Shown here in pieces: positions 43,851-54,109 of a stretch of DNA of 64,000 nucleotides. The translations under genes were made by a program, and so were the position numbers. Every line of letters begins with the position of its first letter. Positions within the stretch are counted from its first letter, which is position 1. The stretch lies in assembly GCA_016707895.1 (NCBI GenBank), contig JADJGV010000003.1:248001-312000 (forward strand), given 5' to 3'. The DNA is from Myxococcales bacterium (lineage in GTDB: Bacteria > Myxococcota_A > Polyangia > Haliangiales > Haliangiaceae). The notes below the pieces were generated by a model. The model was not told where the DNA came from. It ran no database searches and saw only the letters and a program-made list of their open reading frames with translations.

Positions 43851-46667
43851 TCAACGACGATGCCGGTGCGCGTCCGGTCGCGGCTCGGCGACGGGGGGCG
43901 TCGGGGGGCCAGGGTCTGGCTCGATGTCGGCTGCAACTTCGTGCATTCGCACGTAGCGGCCGCCGAAGTGGTCGTTGGCGCGAGCCAGTGCAAGCGGCGT
44001 CTCGCCCGCGGCGTCCGATCGGAGTGGGTCGAGGCCGATGGTCAGCAGGTGCTGCGTGCATCGATCGCCCGCGTGGTGATGCAACGCGGTCCGCCCGCGC
44101 CGATCAACGGAGTCGTAGCTCGCGCCGTGCCTCGCGAGCGCGGCCATGCTCTCCGGATCGGCTTGCCGCATCAGCGGCGTCACGCCGGCGGCATCTTCGC
44201 GGTCGGGCTCGGCGCCGTGCTGGATCAGCAGGTCGATCGCCGCCGCGTCGAGCGCGTGGTGCAGCACGGTCGCCCCCCGTCGCATCGACTACCCGCGCAT
44301 CCGCACCGGCCGACAGGAGCACGCGCACGACGTCGACCGAGCCGGCGAAATGCAAGGCGGTGCGGCCCGCGTGATCCGCGATGCGCGCCGAAACGCCGGC
44401 GGCGATGAGCAGGCGCGCGGTCTCGACGTCGCGAGCGGCGGCCAGGGGCGTCGCGCCCGTCGCTGGATCCGGGGCGACGTCGGCGCCGTGATGCAAGAGC
44501 ACGCGCACCATGCCCGGCGACGCGGCGCTAATCGCGGTTCGCAGCAGCGTCCGGAGGTCGGCACCGGGCGACGCCGCGAGGAGTCGCTCGACGATCGCGA
44601 CCCGCGACGTCGTGCTGCGCTTCTCGACGGCCTGCGTCAGCAGCGCTGGGGTCACGGCACCCGGCGCCGCGCGCGCTAGCCGCTCGAGGCGCGCGAGGTC
44701 GCCCAGATCGATCGCCACCGCGAGCTGGTCGGCCGGCGTCAGGGCGGCGACGCGCCTGCGGACGTCGGCATGCGCCGCGAGACGCTCGAACCACGGCGCC
44801 TGCTGTGCAGCGAGCACACTCGCGATCGCCGCCTGCAAGCTCGGGTCGAGGCCGTACCAGGCCTCGTCGATCTCGTCGAGCTCGACCTCGCCGCCCTCCC
44901 CCACCGCCATGCGGAGGATCGCCGCTGGGCGCGCGAGCCCCAGCGCGCGCAACGGCGCGCGCGACCGCTCGACCTGTTGCCGACCACCGTTGTGCAGCAA
45001 CTGCGCGACACCGCCGTTGCGGATCTCCGCATCGGCCCACAAGGCGTGGGCGACGTCGGCGGCGACCGCTGGCACGTCGATGGCGTCGGCGTCGCCCACA
45101 GGCACCATGCCGCGGACCACCCCGATCGCGACGTCCGGCGCCTCGGCGACCAGGCGCGCGAATGCACCATCGGCGGCCGCGGTGGATCGCACGACACGGG
45201 TCGAGCGCTTGACCGCGGCGCGGACCTGCCCGACCGACGCGGCCACGGCGCGGAGCGCGCGATCACCGCGTCGACGTCGACGCCCTCCGGATCGAGGACC
45301 GGCGAGTCTTCCCACGGTCGCAGCTCGAGTCGCTCCAGAAAGGCGGCGAACGTCGCGGCCACGCGGTACAGGCACTCGTGCCAGGGGCCCTCCGACGACG
45401 CGGCCGCGGCGCGTGGCGCGTCGTGCGCCCACAACCACACCTCGTCGCGGTAGCTGCCGCCGATGCCGAGGCAGAACCTGTCATCGCCTTCGGTGCGCGC
45501 GATCGGCAACAGGTCGACGGGGATCCGCCCGAATGGATCGAGCGCGGGGCCGCCGTCGATCCGGAAGCCGAGAAACTCCCCCACGGCAACCGGCCCGGCC
45601 TTCCACGCGAGGTCGTCGATCGGGCTGACCAGCGTGCCGGCAGACGGGACGGCGCCACCGAGGTGCCGCAAGAACACGCGGTAGTCCGGGGGCAGCGTCG
45701 CCCCCAGCGAGCGCTCGAGGGTATCCAGGCGCTCGGCGGTGGCGGCACGATGATCGTGCAGCCGCGGCAGGTAGTGTCGCCACGGTCGCACCTGCGTAGC
45801 GAGGCGAGCCGGCATCGGCTCGACCTCGGACGCCGGGCGCGCCTCGACAGCTTCGTCGTAGGAGAAGACGCCGACGAAGCGGAGCCGCGCGCCGTCCTGC
45901 TCGGGCAGCGCCTGCGCCGGTTCGTGGGCATGATCGAAGTAGGCGATCACCGCGCTCGCGGTGTCGATGCTCCGCGCCCGAGCCACGGCGGCGACCGCAT
46001 CGGCGAACGAGGCGCCGAACGACATCGGTGCGAGCAGCGCGCCGACGGGCGCGCGCGGTGCCCAGCGCGCCTCCAGTTCCCCTTCCGGGACGGTCCGCAG
46101 GCCGAGCGCGCGGCGCAACGGCGAGCGTGCAGGCGACGCTGGCACCAGCAGCGCGGCGAGCTCGGCCTCGTCGCGCAGGTCGCCGAGCCAGATCGAGACC
46201 TTGCCCTCGTCGCCGTCGTCCACGCGGCCTTCATCGCGCTGCACCCGGGACGCGACGTCATCGCGCAGCGTGCGTTCCCACCGGTCCAGAAACCGCCGCA
46301 GCTCCTCGCTGACCTCGCCCCGGACGATCCAGCCGATCTCCTCGCCTTCGTAGGTCAGCTCGAGCTCGCGACCGATGCGCTCGGCCCAGGTCGAGAGCTG
46401 GCCTACCAGCCAGCGCATCTCTTCGAGCACGCGCCGCTCGGCGACCGGCACATCATGGCGCCGCGCCGCGTGCATCGTGTACGTCCAGATGCTCAGCGAG
46501 GGCGCGGCGCTGCGTGGCTCGCGCACCTCGGGCGCCGCGATGACCCACGCGTGGTCCTCGAACTGCTCGGCGAGCGCACGCCAGCTGGCGCCGTCGCCTT
46601 CCCGCGCGCGGTCGCCAAAGCTGCACCGCAGCACCTCGGGTGGATACGCCGCGTGATCCCACTCCAT
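43851..46667 (-). CDS. SUKH-domain and ankyrin-repeat protein, two frameshifts as sequenced
   Basis: The first part (46667 to about 45260) ends in a SUKH (SMI1/KNR4-like) domain: LDTLERSLGATLPPDYRVFL, RHLGGAVPSAG, VGEFLGF. After a frame change near 45255 it continues as an Ala-rich helical region, then ankyrin repeats (ATGATPLAAARDVETARLLI, DHAGRTALHFAGSVDVVRVL). A second change near 44280 leads to more repeats (HHALDAAAIDLLIQHGAE, RRGRTALHHHAGDRCTQHLL). The span is exactly 939 codons, so the two shifts compensate, as expected if both are base errors in one long gene. SUKH domains are common in toxin-immunity proteins, and ankyrin repeats bind partner proteins. It may instead be two adjacent genes. 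Confidence 0.65.
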
Positions 46668-46755
46668 CGCGGGCCGATGATGCCACACGGCCCCGCGACC
46701 GGCGCCGCCTCCACTTCGCAGGCAACCGCGGCACCGACCGGTCGATAGCGTCGGC

Positions 46756-48353
46756 ATGGACATCCTCACCGGGAAGGCCTCCGCCCCTGCCGCTCATCGC
46801 GCTTCTGTCGTCGTCGGGACACCGGGCCTCCAGGCCCCCAGGCGAGCCTGGGCTAAGTCGATCGCGGGCGTCGCGGCGATCGTTCTGGCCGGCGCGGCGT
46901 GCGTGCCGACCATGGCGCAGAGGTCCGAGCACGAGCGGTTCACGGATGGGGTCGAGGCCTGCCACGCCGGCGACGGCGCCGGCTGCTACGAGGCCGGGAT
47001 GATCGCGCTCGAGTGGGAGGGGCGCGCGCCCGGCGCCACCGAGATCGCCCTCGCCAACTTCGAACGCGGATGCGATGCAGGCGATCCCGCCTCGTGCCGC
47101 CGGCTCGCGGCGCGCTGGTCGGCGATCCAGCCGGAGACCGCCGCGATCTACCTGAAGCGCGCCTGCACCCTCGGCGACCGCGAGAGCTGCGCCCCCCAGC
47201 CGAGCACCGAGGCAGCCGGGCAGCCCACTTCGCCGCCCGCGGCACCGCCGGCCGCCGCGCCCCAGCCCGAGGCGACGGTCGTGAGCGGCACCTGCTTCTT
47301 CGTGGCCAAGGCCGGCATCGCGGTGACGAACCGGCACGTCATCGACGGCGCCGCGGACCTCGCGCTGATCGACGCGCGCGGCCGCGTGCACGCGGCCAGG
47401 TCCTGCGGGAGGACAAGGACGTCGACCTGGCGGTCCTGGAAGCGGTGACGGCCCACGACGTCGCGCCGCTGCCGCTCGCACGCGACGCCGACGTCCCGCT
47501 CGGCGAGCCGGTGTTCACGATCGGCTTCCCGGTCCCCGGCGTCCTGGGCAACGACCCGAAGTTCAGCGAAGGCTCCCTCGGCGGCCAGACCGGCCTCGGC
47601 GCGGCGTGGCTGTACCAGGTCACCGTGCCCGTCCAGCCGGGCAACTCGGGCGGACCGCTCGTCGATCACCATGGCCTCGTGGTCGGCGTGATCGTCGCCA
47701 AGCTGCGCGCCGACCGCCTGATGGTGGAGCAAGGCGTGACCCCCGAGAACGTGAACTTCGCGATCAAGAGCGTCGAGCTGCGCCGGATGCTGCGCGGCTT
47801 ACCGCTGTCGTCCGCGAAGGCTGCGCGCACGCGCCAGGCGGCGGTCAAGCGAACCGAGGCCTCGGTGTGCCACGTGATCGCGACCCCCGCCGCGCCGCCG
47901 CAGCCCGCGCCCGGCGACGTCGTCGCGCCGGCCCCGGCTCCGCGCTCCACCGCTGCACCGAAAGCCGACGCGCCGCCAGCGCCGCCTTCGCCGCCGGCCG
48001 GGGCGGCCACCGACCAGCACCGGATCTCGGGCGATCCGCACATATACCCCGACGCCGCCACCGTGAACGAGATGCGCCGCGTCGGGCTGATCGCGCTCCG
48101 CGCCTCCGTCGAGGTCTGCATCGCCACCACCGGCGAGGTGACCAGCGTCTCGATCTCGCGCTCATCCGGCTACCCGGCCTACGACACCAAGCTCGCCCAC
48201 GAGATCGCGCGCTGGCGCTATTCGCCGCGGGCGGGCAACCAAGCCGACCCCGAGTGCCGCGTGATCTCGTTCAAGTACCGGCTGGCCGACCATGAGGCCG
48301 GGGGCGGCGCAGCACCCGGCCACGTGCCCCCAGGCACCAGTGGCCAGCCGTAG
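46756..48353 (+). CDS. Exported trypsin-like protease with Sel1-like N-terminus and TonB-type C-terminus, frameshifted as sequenced
   Basis: After an N-terminal hydrophobic segment comes a Cys-containing Sel1-like stretch (FERGCDAGDPASCRRLA, LKRACTLGDRESC), then a Pro-rich linker. A trypsin-like protease domain follows with all three catalytic residues: TNRHVID (His), DKDVDLAVL (Asp) and PGNSGGPL (Ser). After a second Pro/Ala linker, the last 100 residues resemble a TonB/energy-transducer C-terminal domain (CIATTGEVTSVSISRSSGYPAYD, IARWRYSP). The frame must change by one base near 47400, between the His and Asp regions. It is divergent from the SUKH-ankyrin gene. A likely periplasmic quality-control or regulated protease; the TonB-like domain at the end is unusual. 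Confidence 0.72.
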
Positions 48354-48409
48354 CCGGCCGCTGTTGCCCCCGAGGAGCGAGCGCGCCCCGGCGCTGGGGA
48401 CGCGGTTCG

Positions 48410-49282
48410 CTACTCGCGCTTGAAAGGGACGAGCCGAGGGCCAGCGCCGTCCGATCCCGCCGCGCCGCTGAGGGTCACCCCGCCCGCGTCTCGCTGCTCG
48501 GCCTGAAGCGACACCCCCTCGGCTGACCGGCACCCGCCGCCCGTAGCGTCATCCTCGTCCTCATCGTCGTCGGTCCGTGCGACGACGTATTGCCACGCCG
48601 CGAGGTCGACCTGCCCGCACCGCACGGGCTCTCCGAGCTCGCAGACCATGAGCGTCGTCGTCTCGTCGATGTAGCGCTCGTCCGCTGCGACGTCCGCCTC
48701 CGTGACGACGGTCTGGACCCAGGCGAATCGCGCGGCGCCATACACAGCCTCGGAGACCGCGGTGACCTCGACGCCCGCCGACATCTCGGGTGTCTCGGTC
48801 AGATCGATGTCCGCAACCGCCTCGGTCGCGCCCTGCGCGGCCCATCCGCTGGCGTCCCGGACGATCAACACGGTGGAGATGGCGGGTACCAGGCGATCAC
48901 TCCCCTCGCCGCCGAAGATCGCCGCCACGTGCACCGAGTTCGACGAGGCCTTCGCTAGTTCACAGGTGCCGGGGCCGTGGGCGAAGCCAGGGCCCAACAC
49001 CGCCATGTCCTTGGCGAGGCAAGCGCACACCTCCGCCGGCGAGGGCGCTCGGCACGCGGCCACTCGGGGCGCGAGGTCGATCTTCGCGAGGGTTGCGCCT
49101 GATGGTGGCACTGGCGTCGGCCCACGCGGTGAGCAGCGCGACGGCACCACGGCGGAGCGCAGGACCGTGACCTCTGGCGCGGCATCGGTGCCGGCGGCAT
49201 TGGTAGCGACCGGCATGCTCGACCGAGGCGAGCATGCCGCAACCGCCGCGACCGCGAGCGGCCAGGGTAGCCGCAGGCTCAC
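48410..49282 (-). CDS. Probable lipoprotein, unknown function
   Basis: The product is 290 residues. The N-terminus is a signal peptide with a lipobox-like end (LAVAAVAAC). The mature part has several cysteines (ACRAPSPAEVCACL, MVCELGEPVRCG), suggesting disulfides, and a highly acidic stretch (TDDDEDEDDATG) near residue 240. No family is recognised. It overlaps the following lipoprotein start by four bases at 49279-49282, so the two are co-transcribed with 49279-49824 first. Confidence 0.6.
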   Translation of the reverse strand: MSLRLPWPLAVAAVAACSPRSSMPVATNAAGTDAAPEVTVLRSAVVPSRCSPRGPTPVPPSGATLAKIDLAPRVAACRAPSPAEVCACLAKDMAVLGPGFAHGPGTCELAKASSNSVHVAAIFGGEGSDRLVPAISTVLIVRDASGWAAQGATEAVADIDLTETPEMSAGVEVTAVSEAVYGAARFAWVQTVVTEADVAADERYIDETTTLMVCELGEPVRCGQVDLAAWQYVVARTDDDEDEDDATGGGCRSAEGVSLQAEQRDAGGVTLSGAAGSDGAGPRLVPFKRE

Positions 49283-49824
49283 GGCGTTCTCGTCAGCTGA
49301 ACGAGCCGTTCGTACCTTTGCCTCAGGAGCCGCAGGATCTCCTCGTCTTCACCGCCCTCTGGCTTGCCGTCCATGTCCTGGCACATCTCGCCGATGTCGA
49401 TGTCCGTGTCCCAGAGTTCATGCGTCGCCTGCTCCCACTCAGCCTCCCCTACGTGCGCTGGCCGCGGAACGCGTGCTGGCGCAAATACGACGACGCGCTT
49501 GTCCATCCCACTCAGCGCGCACGTCGCCTTGGAGCGCGCGGGGCTTGGCGGCTGCTTCTCGAGCCCCTCGAGCATGGCCTCAAACTCGACGAACGCTGCT
49601 GGCTTCGGGCTGTCCGTGCGGACGAGCGCATCGGCCTGCCCAGTGGAGTCGGGCGTTGCGGCAGCGCCGTCAAGCGGCGCTGCGCTGGCGTCGAACGGCC
49701 AAAGACGATCCGGTGACGCGGGACCGCCCTGCGCGTTCTTCTTGCCGCTGGCCTTGCAGCCTGACAGCGCAGCGAGAAGCAGCAGGACGCCAAGGAGTCC
49801 TCGGCCAGTGCGGTGCAGTTTCAT
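49279..49824 (-). CDS. Lipoprotein, intact paralog of the 35-kb remnant
   Basis: The product is 181 residues. A lipoprotein signal is present (GVLLLLAALSGC), then a Lys/Ser-rich linker. The C-terminal 115 residues contain FVEFEAMLEGLEKQPPSPA, a Cys in KATCALSG, IGEMCQDM and RYERLVQL. The same order of blocks occurs in the truncated copy at 35085-35391, so this is a small lipoprotein family with at least two members here. Function is unknown. It is first in a two-gene operon with the Cys-rich lipoprotein. Confidence 0.7.
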   Translation of the reverse strand: MKLHRTGRGLLGVLLLLAALSGCKASGKKNAQGGPASPDRLWPFDASAAPLDGAAATPDSTGQADALVRTDSPKPAAFVEFEAMLEGLEKQPPSPARSKATCALSGMDKRVVVFAPARVPRPAHVGEAEWEQATHELWDTDIDIGEMCQDMDGKPEGGEDEEILRLLRQRYERLVQLTRTP

Positions 49825-49890
49825 TCGGCACGGTCCTCTCGTGGGAGTATCCGCTCACTCGGTCATCGCGGGCGACCGCCGACGCGCCCC

Positions 49891-52098
49891 TTACTCCTGC
49901 GCGACCTGAGCCTCGTCCTTAACTTCCCCGAAGATCCGCTGGTGTCTCTCGAGAGCGAAGGGAATCATCTCCTCCGCGACCCAGCCGAGGAACTTCGGCG
50001 TGCGCGGGTGCTTCACGGGGCCGCCGCCGCCTTCCTTGCGGTCGGCGATGTCGACGCGCATCCGCGCCAGGCGCTTCTTGCCGGTGGTGAGGTCCAGCAT
50101 CCAGACCAGCTTCTCCGCGAAGTCCTGCGCGTAGTGGGCGTCGTACTCGCCGAGGCTCGCCACGTCTCGACTGTACGCGCCCAGGAACCCAGCGAGCTGC
50201 TGGGCGTACCCCTCCTGGCTGGCCGCGCGGAACGTCTCGCTGAGCGCAAGCAACTCGTCGTCGGTGTGGCTAGGGAGGGATTCCTGAACGCGGCGGAAGG
50301 CGCTGTCTGAGCCCGCCTCCAGCGCGACGATGATGTCCGCCTCCGAGCTCGAGCTGGCCAGCAGGGGCTTCAGCTTGCTCGTCAACATGCCCTTGGCACC
50401 GCTGGCGTCGATGGCTTTCTCAGCGAGCTTCGTCAGCAGCGGCGCCGAACCGAGGATCTGGCTCGCCATCGCCTGGCCATCTGCGACCGCCATGATCTCC
50501 TCGGGCGAGATGGTCTTCGGCGAGAACTTGGGCGGATTCCGCGCGACGTACTTCGTGCCGGCCTTAACTGCGGCGCCCACCAGACGGCTGAGACCGAACC
50601 CGAGCGCAACGTCGACCAGCCCCATCGCGAACGCGGTGTCCGCGTCGACGGCGGCCTTGATGGCCGCACGGCGTTCACGGCAGGCGTTCACGAAGTTCAA
50701 GTGCGCTTTGGCCACGACGGCTTTCGTGTTTCCGACCAGCTCCTCGCGTTCCTTCTGCGTCATGAAGCACTTAGGGTCGTTGGGATCCGCGGCATCGCCA
50801 GGAGCGCAGCTGATCGCCCCAGCGCCGTGATCCGCTGACTCCGTCGGATCCAAGCCGAGTGCGTCTGGGCGGCGTGCAGCGGGTGCGATCTCGATGGGCC
50901 CCTTCGTCGTGAAGACGATGCGTCCTCGATCCATGACCTGGGTGAGGCGTTCGTGAATCTTGCCGCCCTCTCCGCTTGGATCAGCCTCAAATTCGACGAC
51001 GGCGATGTTCCACGTCAACTCGGCGTAGTAGGTGTTGTTGCCACGCGCGACGGCGTTCTTGTAGCCAGCGGTGACGTGGACGGCGAAGCCATTCGCCTCC
51101 GCCGACCTAGTACTGGAACCGCTCTCGAGGTGGGCCTTCCAGTCGCGCCCGAGCGTCGCGACCTTGTTCGCGGGGATCACGCTGGTGAGCGGCAGCTCGG
51201 TGAGCATCGAGAGCATGTCCGAGACAACCAGATCCTGGACGTTCATGCCCGCCCACGCCGGCAGCGTAGGGAACTGGCTGATCCGAGGCGCCGCGAGTGG
51301 CTGCTGGTCCCGCAGGTGCGCGATGCCGCGGCCCTCGTTGTCATCGGCGAGGCCCTTCCTTTGAATTGCACCGCCAGACGGCGCAGCCGAAGGAGAGGGC
51401 GCCGCTACCATCGTATCGAGGAGGGCGGCGGCGGACTCTCCCGCGACCACTCGGTCGGCCACCGCGTCGGCGTGGCGTTCGTACGCATCACCGGCTTGAC
51501 CGACCCCACCCTTGAGGTGGACCCCTGCACGCTGTTGAACGACGTGGGCAGCCTCGTGGGCCGTGGTGTGCAGGTCGACCCCGGACGGGAGCGCAACGTC
51601 ATTCCCCGTCGCGTACGCGGTCGCGCCGATCGCGGTGGCTGCACGCTCAGCGTTGCCGCCAACGTGCGCGCGTACGCCACGCACATCGTGGTGGCCGAAG
51701 GCCACCTGGATCTGGTCCAGGTGCGGCAGCGTTCCACCCGGTCCCGCGATTCCTAGCGCAGCGGTCGCCTGAATCTCTGAGTTGGCTCCCCCACGCGCCG
51801 AAGCGGCTTTGGTCTGTACGCTGCGCGGAGGCGCGGCGAACTCAGGCAGGTGCAACCCGAAGGGGTCGTCCATCGGCGGAAGCACTCCTGCCAGAGATTG
51901 GCGCGCACCCGCCTCGCGAAGCTGCAGCGCGCCCGACGTCGCTGGCGCCGAAGCTTCCGGATCATCCGCAACGGACTCGGATCCTCGCGAGCGCGCTGGA
52001 AGCTGACTCGTAAGCGTGCGACGGCCAGGTGCCTTGCCCGTCGCAGGCGCGACGGCAGGATCGAGACCGTGTGGGTTGTGGCGGGCGTCGATCGTCAT
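49891..52098 (-). CDS. DUF4157 (eCIS-core) protein
   Basis: The product is 735 residues. The N-terminus has a GRRTLTSQLP motif (residues 25-34) that I associate with this class in related genomes. The DUF4157 core lies at about 115-225: VRGVRAHVGGNAERAATAIGA, AYATGNDVALPSG and the zinc-peptidase-like HEAAHVVQQR (HEAAH 181-185). DUF4157 proteins are linked to extracellular contractile injection systems as cargo or loading factors. The C-terminal 500 residues show a hydrophobic helical segment (ALGFGLSRLVGAAVKAG) and no known toxin motif. No injection-system structural genes are in this window, so the assignment as effector is inference from the domain. Confidence 0.8.
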   Translation of the reverse strand: MTIDARHNPHGLDPAVAPATGKAPGRRTLTSQLPARSRGSESVADDPEASAPATSGALQLREAGARQSLAGVLPPMDDPFGLHLPEFAAPPRSVQTKAASARGGANSEIQATAALGIAGPGGTLPHLDQIQVAFGHHDVRGVRAHVGGNAERAATAIGATAYATGNDVALPSGVDLHTTAHEAAHVVQQRAGVHLKGGVGQAGDAYERHADAVADRVVAGESAAALLDTMVAAPSPSAAPSGGAIQRKGLADDNEGRGIAHLRDQQPLAAPRISQFPTLPAWAGMNVQDLVVSDMLSMLTELPLTSVIPANKVATLGRDWKAHLESGSSTRSAEANGFAVHVTAGYKNAVARGNNTYYAELTWNIAVVEFEADPSGEGGKIHERLTQVMDRGRIVFTTKGPIEIAPAARRPDALGLDPTESADHGAGAISCAPGDAADPNDPKCFMTQKEREELVGNTKAVVAKAHLNFVNACRERRAAIKAAVDADTAFAMGLVDVALGFGLSRLVGAAVKAGTKYVARNPPKFSPKTISPEEIMAVADGQAMASQILGSAPLLTKLAEKAIDASGAKGMLTSKLKPLLASSSSEADIIVALEAGSDSAFRRVQESLPSHTDDELLALSETFRAASQEGYAQQLAGFLGAYSRDVASLGEYDAHYAQDFAEKLVWMLDLTTGKKRLARMRVDIADRKEGGGGPVKHPRTPKFLGWVAEEMIPFALERHQRIFGEVKDEAQVAQE

Positions 52099-52200
52099 TG
52101 ACGAGGCTATCGACCAGCCAGCGCCAAGGTTGCCTACGAAGTCGAGGGTATTCGCATGGGGCTGGTTTTGTTGGAGTTTCGTGCCTCTTGGCTCGCCATG

Positions 52201-52683
52201 TCAGTGCACCGCGACGTACAGGGACCAGAGCGCGGGGTCGGTGCCATGGCCACCACGGACGTCAAACCGACCGACCCGGGTGAAATTGTGCATCGCCCCC
52301 GTCGCGATGACTTCGATCTCGCGCCGCTCCGGCGGCTGGAGCTCCTTCAGGACAAGCTTGAGGTACGGGGCGATCTGCTCGTTGCTGAGCCTCTCCACCC
52401 CGGAATCGGCGAACTGCACCGACAGCGACTCGAGGCGCCCCTCCTCCCGGTTCCAAGACAGCCGACACGATACGAGCTGCTTGGGCGTGAGCTGATACAT
52501 GCTGCCTTCGTAGTTGTCCTTCGCCCCGTCGGCGGCCTTCGAGATCTCATTCGCAGGGATCCCGCACAGCGTTGGCCACGCCGCACGCTCCTCGGCAGGT
52601 ATGGACCGGGCCCATGGCGATGGCGAGTTGCACGCGCAGGCGGCGAGCGCACATGCGAACCCTAGCTTTGCAAGAAAGGTCAC
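52201..52683 (-). CDS. Small lipoprotein, intact relative of the IS-interrupted gene
   Basis: The product is 160 residues with an N-terminal signal and Ala/Cys-rich lipobox region (ACALAACACNS). The mature part has SPWARSIPAEERAAWPTLCGIPA, SCRLSWNRE and a C-terminal DPALWSLYVAV. The same blocks occur in the gene split by the IS21-family element at 18667/21228-21707, so the two are paralogs. No function is recognised; the conserved Cys pair and Trp motifs suggest a small folded periplasmic domain. It is encoded between the DUF4157 gene and a beta-helix lipoprotein on the same strand. Confidence 0.7.
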   Translation of the reverse strand: MTFLAKLGFACALAACACNSPSPWARSIPAEERAAWPTLCGIPANEISKAADGAKDNYEGSMYQLTPKQLVSCRLSWNREEGRLESLSVQFADSGVERLSNEQIAPYLKLVLKELQPPERREIEVIATGAMHNFTRVGRFDVRGGHGTDPALWSLYVAVH

Positions 52684-52747
52684 TGATCACCTTGCATTTG
52701 AGATCGATCGCCCATCGGCTCACTGAACTCCGCATCATTATTGACAC

Positions 52748-54109
52748 TCAGAATTCGATTGCGCTGCCGGCTTCTCGTATATAGTAGAATGGCCGTGACT
52801 GCGCCGGACCTGTCACAATACCCGAGGTTTGCACTTGCCCGCAGACACTCACTCCTCCGAGATGGACAAGGGGCGCGCTACCCACGGCAGGGGACTGCCG
52901 CTCGTCCGCGATGCAGGCCCCGGCGATTCCCGCCGCTCCTCCAATCGACATTGCAGACGAGGACATTCGAAGCTCCACATTCGGGACGCCGGAGATCCGA
53001 AGAGCATTTACACTGCCAAGCAGTGTTACGTTCCATAGCTGAACGGGCGCACCACCCTGATCAGAACTCAGTGCCACGGCGGCCGATAGGCCGGCGGCCG
53101 GTGCGGTGTCGGTGATTGTCACATTCGAAATCAGCGCGGGCCCACCCCCACTACACTGCAGTCTCAGCCCCGCCCAGGTGTCATAAGTGCCACTTGAACG
53201 AGTTACATCCACTCGCTCAACTGCGAGTCGCGTTGAGTCCGTGCCATTTGTGCCAAGGAGCCCGTAGATCCCGATTGTCGTCGCGCCAATCGACGCGTCC
53301 TGAACGGTGCCCCCGAGGCCCTGCACGACCACTCCAATTGCACAGTCCGTGGCTGAGAAGTTGCGCGCTGTGGCGCCATTCATAACGATACATCGCGTCT
53401 GTCCGGTGACAGTAAAGCTCTCGACTACTGCGCCTTCGTAGACGGCGATGCCTTCCGTCGTAGGCGAAGCCGCAATTCGAACTCCGGCCCGCGACTCTCC
53501 TTGCAGATGAATCCGACTCCCAATATACAAAGGCCAAACGTCGAGATCGCCATATTGTCCGTCGCGAACGAATACCGTGTCATCGGGCCCAGCGACGCGC
53601 AGCGCCGCGGAGATGGTGCGAAACGGGGTTGAGGTTGTTCCCCTTGCGGTTGAGTCGGCGCCGAGCGGACCTACCGTAATCGGGGTAACGGAAACTGCAT
53701 TTAGCAGCGAATCAAGTCCGCCCGGGGTTTGGACGATGACACCCCGAGGCCCCGGTGTTGCCCCGTGCAGGATTGTCCAATCGGCTAGTATTTCGCTATC
53801 AGTTGCGCTGATGATTGCAGCTGCATCCCCTTCCACGGCTACCGATAGGGGCGCCGCTAGATCACTTCCAGTGATCCGGATTCGAACGCGCCCCGTTCCC
53901 TGTCGGACTTGGTTGTCGTCCTGGCCGACGATGGCCACGGTCGCAATCGCTGGGGTGCCGGGAGGCGTGTCGACGGCGGTGGCGTCGATCGTCGCGTCCG
54001 CGGCATCCTGAGGCGACGCGTCCAGCGCTACTCTTGGTTCGATGCCGCACCCAAGGGCAAGAGTGGCAGCGACGAGGCCGAGTCGGGGCATGTTTCGACT
54101 GATGTTCAT
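52748..54109 (-). CDS. Beta-helix lipoprotein (DUF1565-like)
   Basis: The product is 453 residues from ATG 54109. The lipobox is LALGC, followed by an Asp/Ala-rich linker (DASPQDAADATIDATAVD) typical of myxobacterial surface lipoproteins. An IPT/Ig-like module follows (VRIRITGSDLAAPLSVAVEG). The rest is a right-handed beta-helix of the DUF1565/pectate-lyase type: RTISAALRVAGPDDTVFVRDG is the entry block, then short repeated strands. No catalytic residues of a polysaccharide lyase are obvious. It is probably exposed on the cell surface. Its base composition is noticeably less GC-rich than the neighbours. Confidence 0.75.
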   Translation of the reverse strand: MNISRNMPRLGLVAATLALGCGIEPRVALDASPQDAADATIDATAVDTPPGTPAIATVAIVGQDDNQVRQGTGRVRIRITGSDLAAPLSVAVEGDAAAIISATDSEILADWTILHGATPGPRGVIVQTPGGLDSLLNAVSVTPITVGPLGADSTARGTTSTPFRTISAALRVAGPDDTVFVRDGQYGDLDVWPLYIGSRIHLQGESRAGVRIAASPTTEGIAVYEGAVVESFTVTGQTRCIVMNGATARNFSATDCAIGVVVQGLGGTVQDASIGATTIGIYGLLGTNGTDSTRLAVERVDVTRSSGTYDTWAGLRLQCSGGGPALISNVTITDTAPAAGLSAAVALSSDQGGAPVQLWNVTLLGSVNALRISGVPNVELRMSSSAMSIGGAAGIAGACIADERQSPAVGSAPLVHLGGVSVCGQVQTSGIVTGPAQSRPFYYIREAGSAIEF

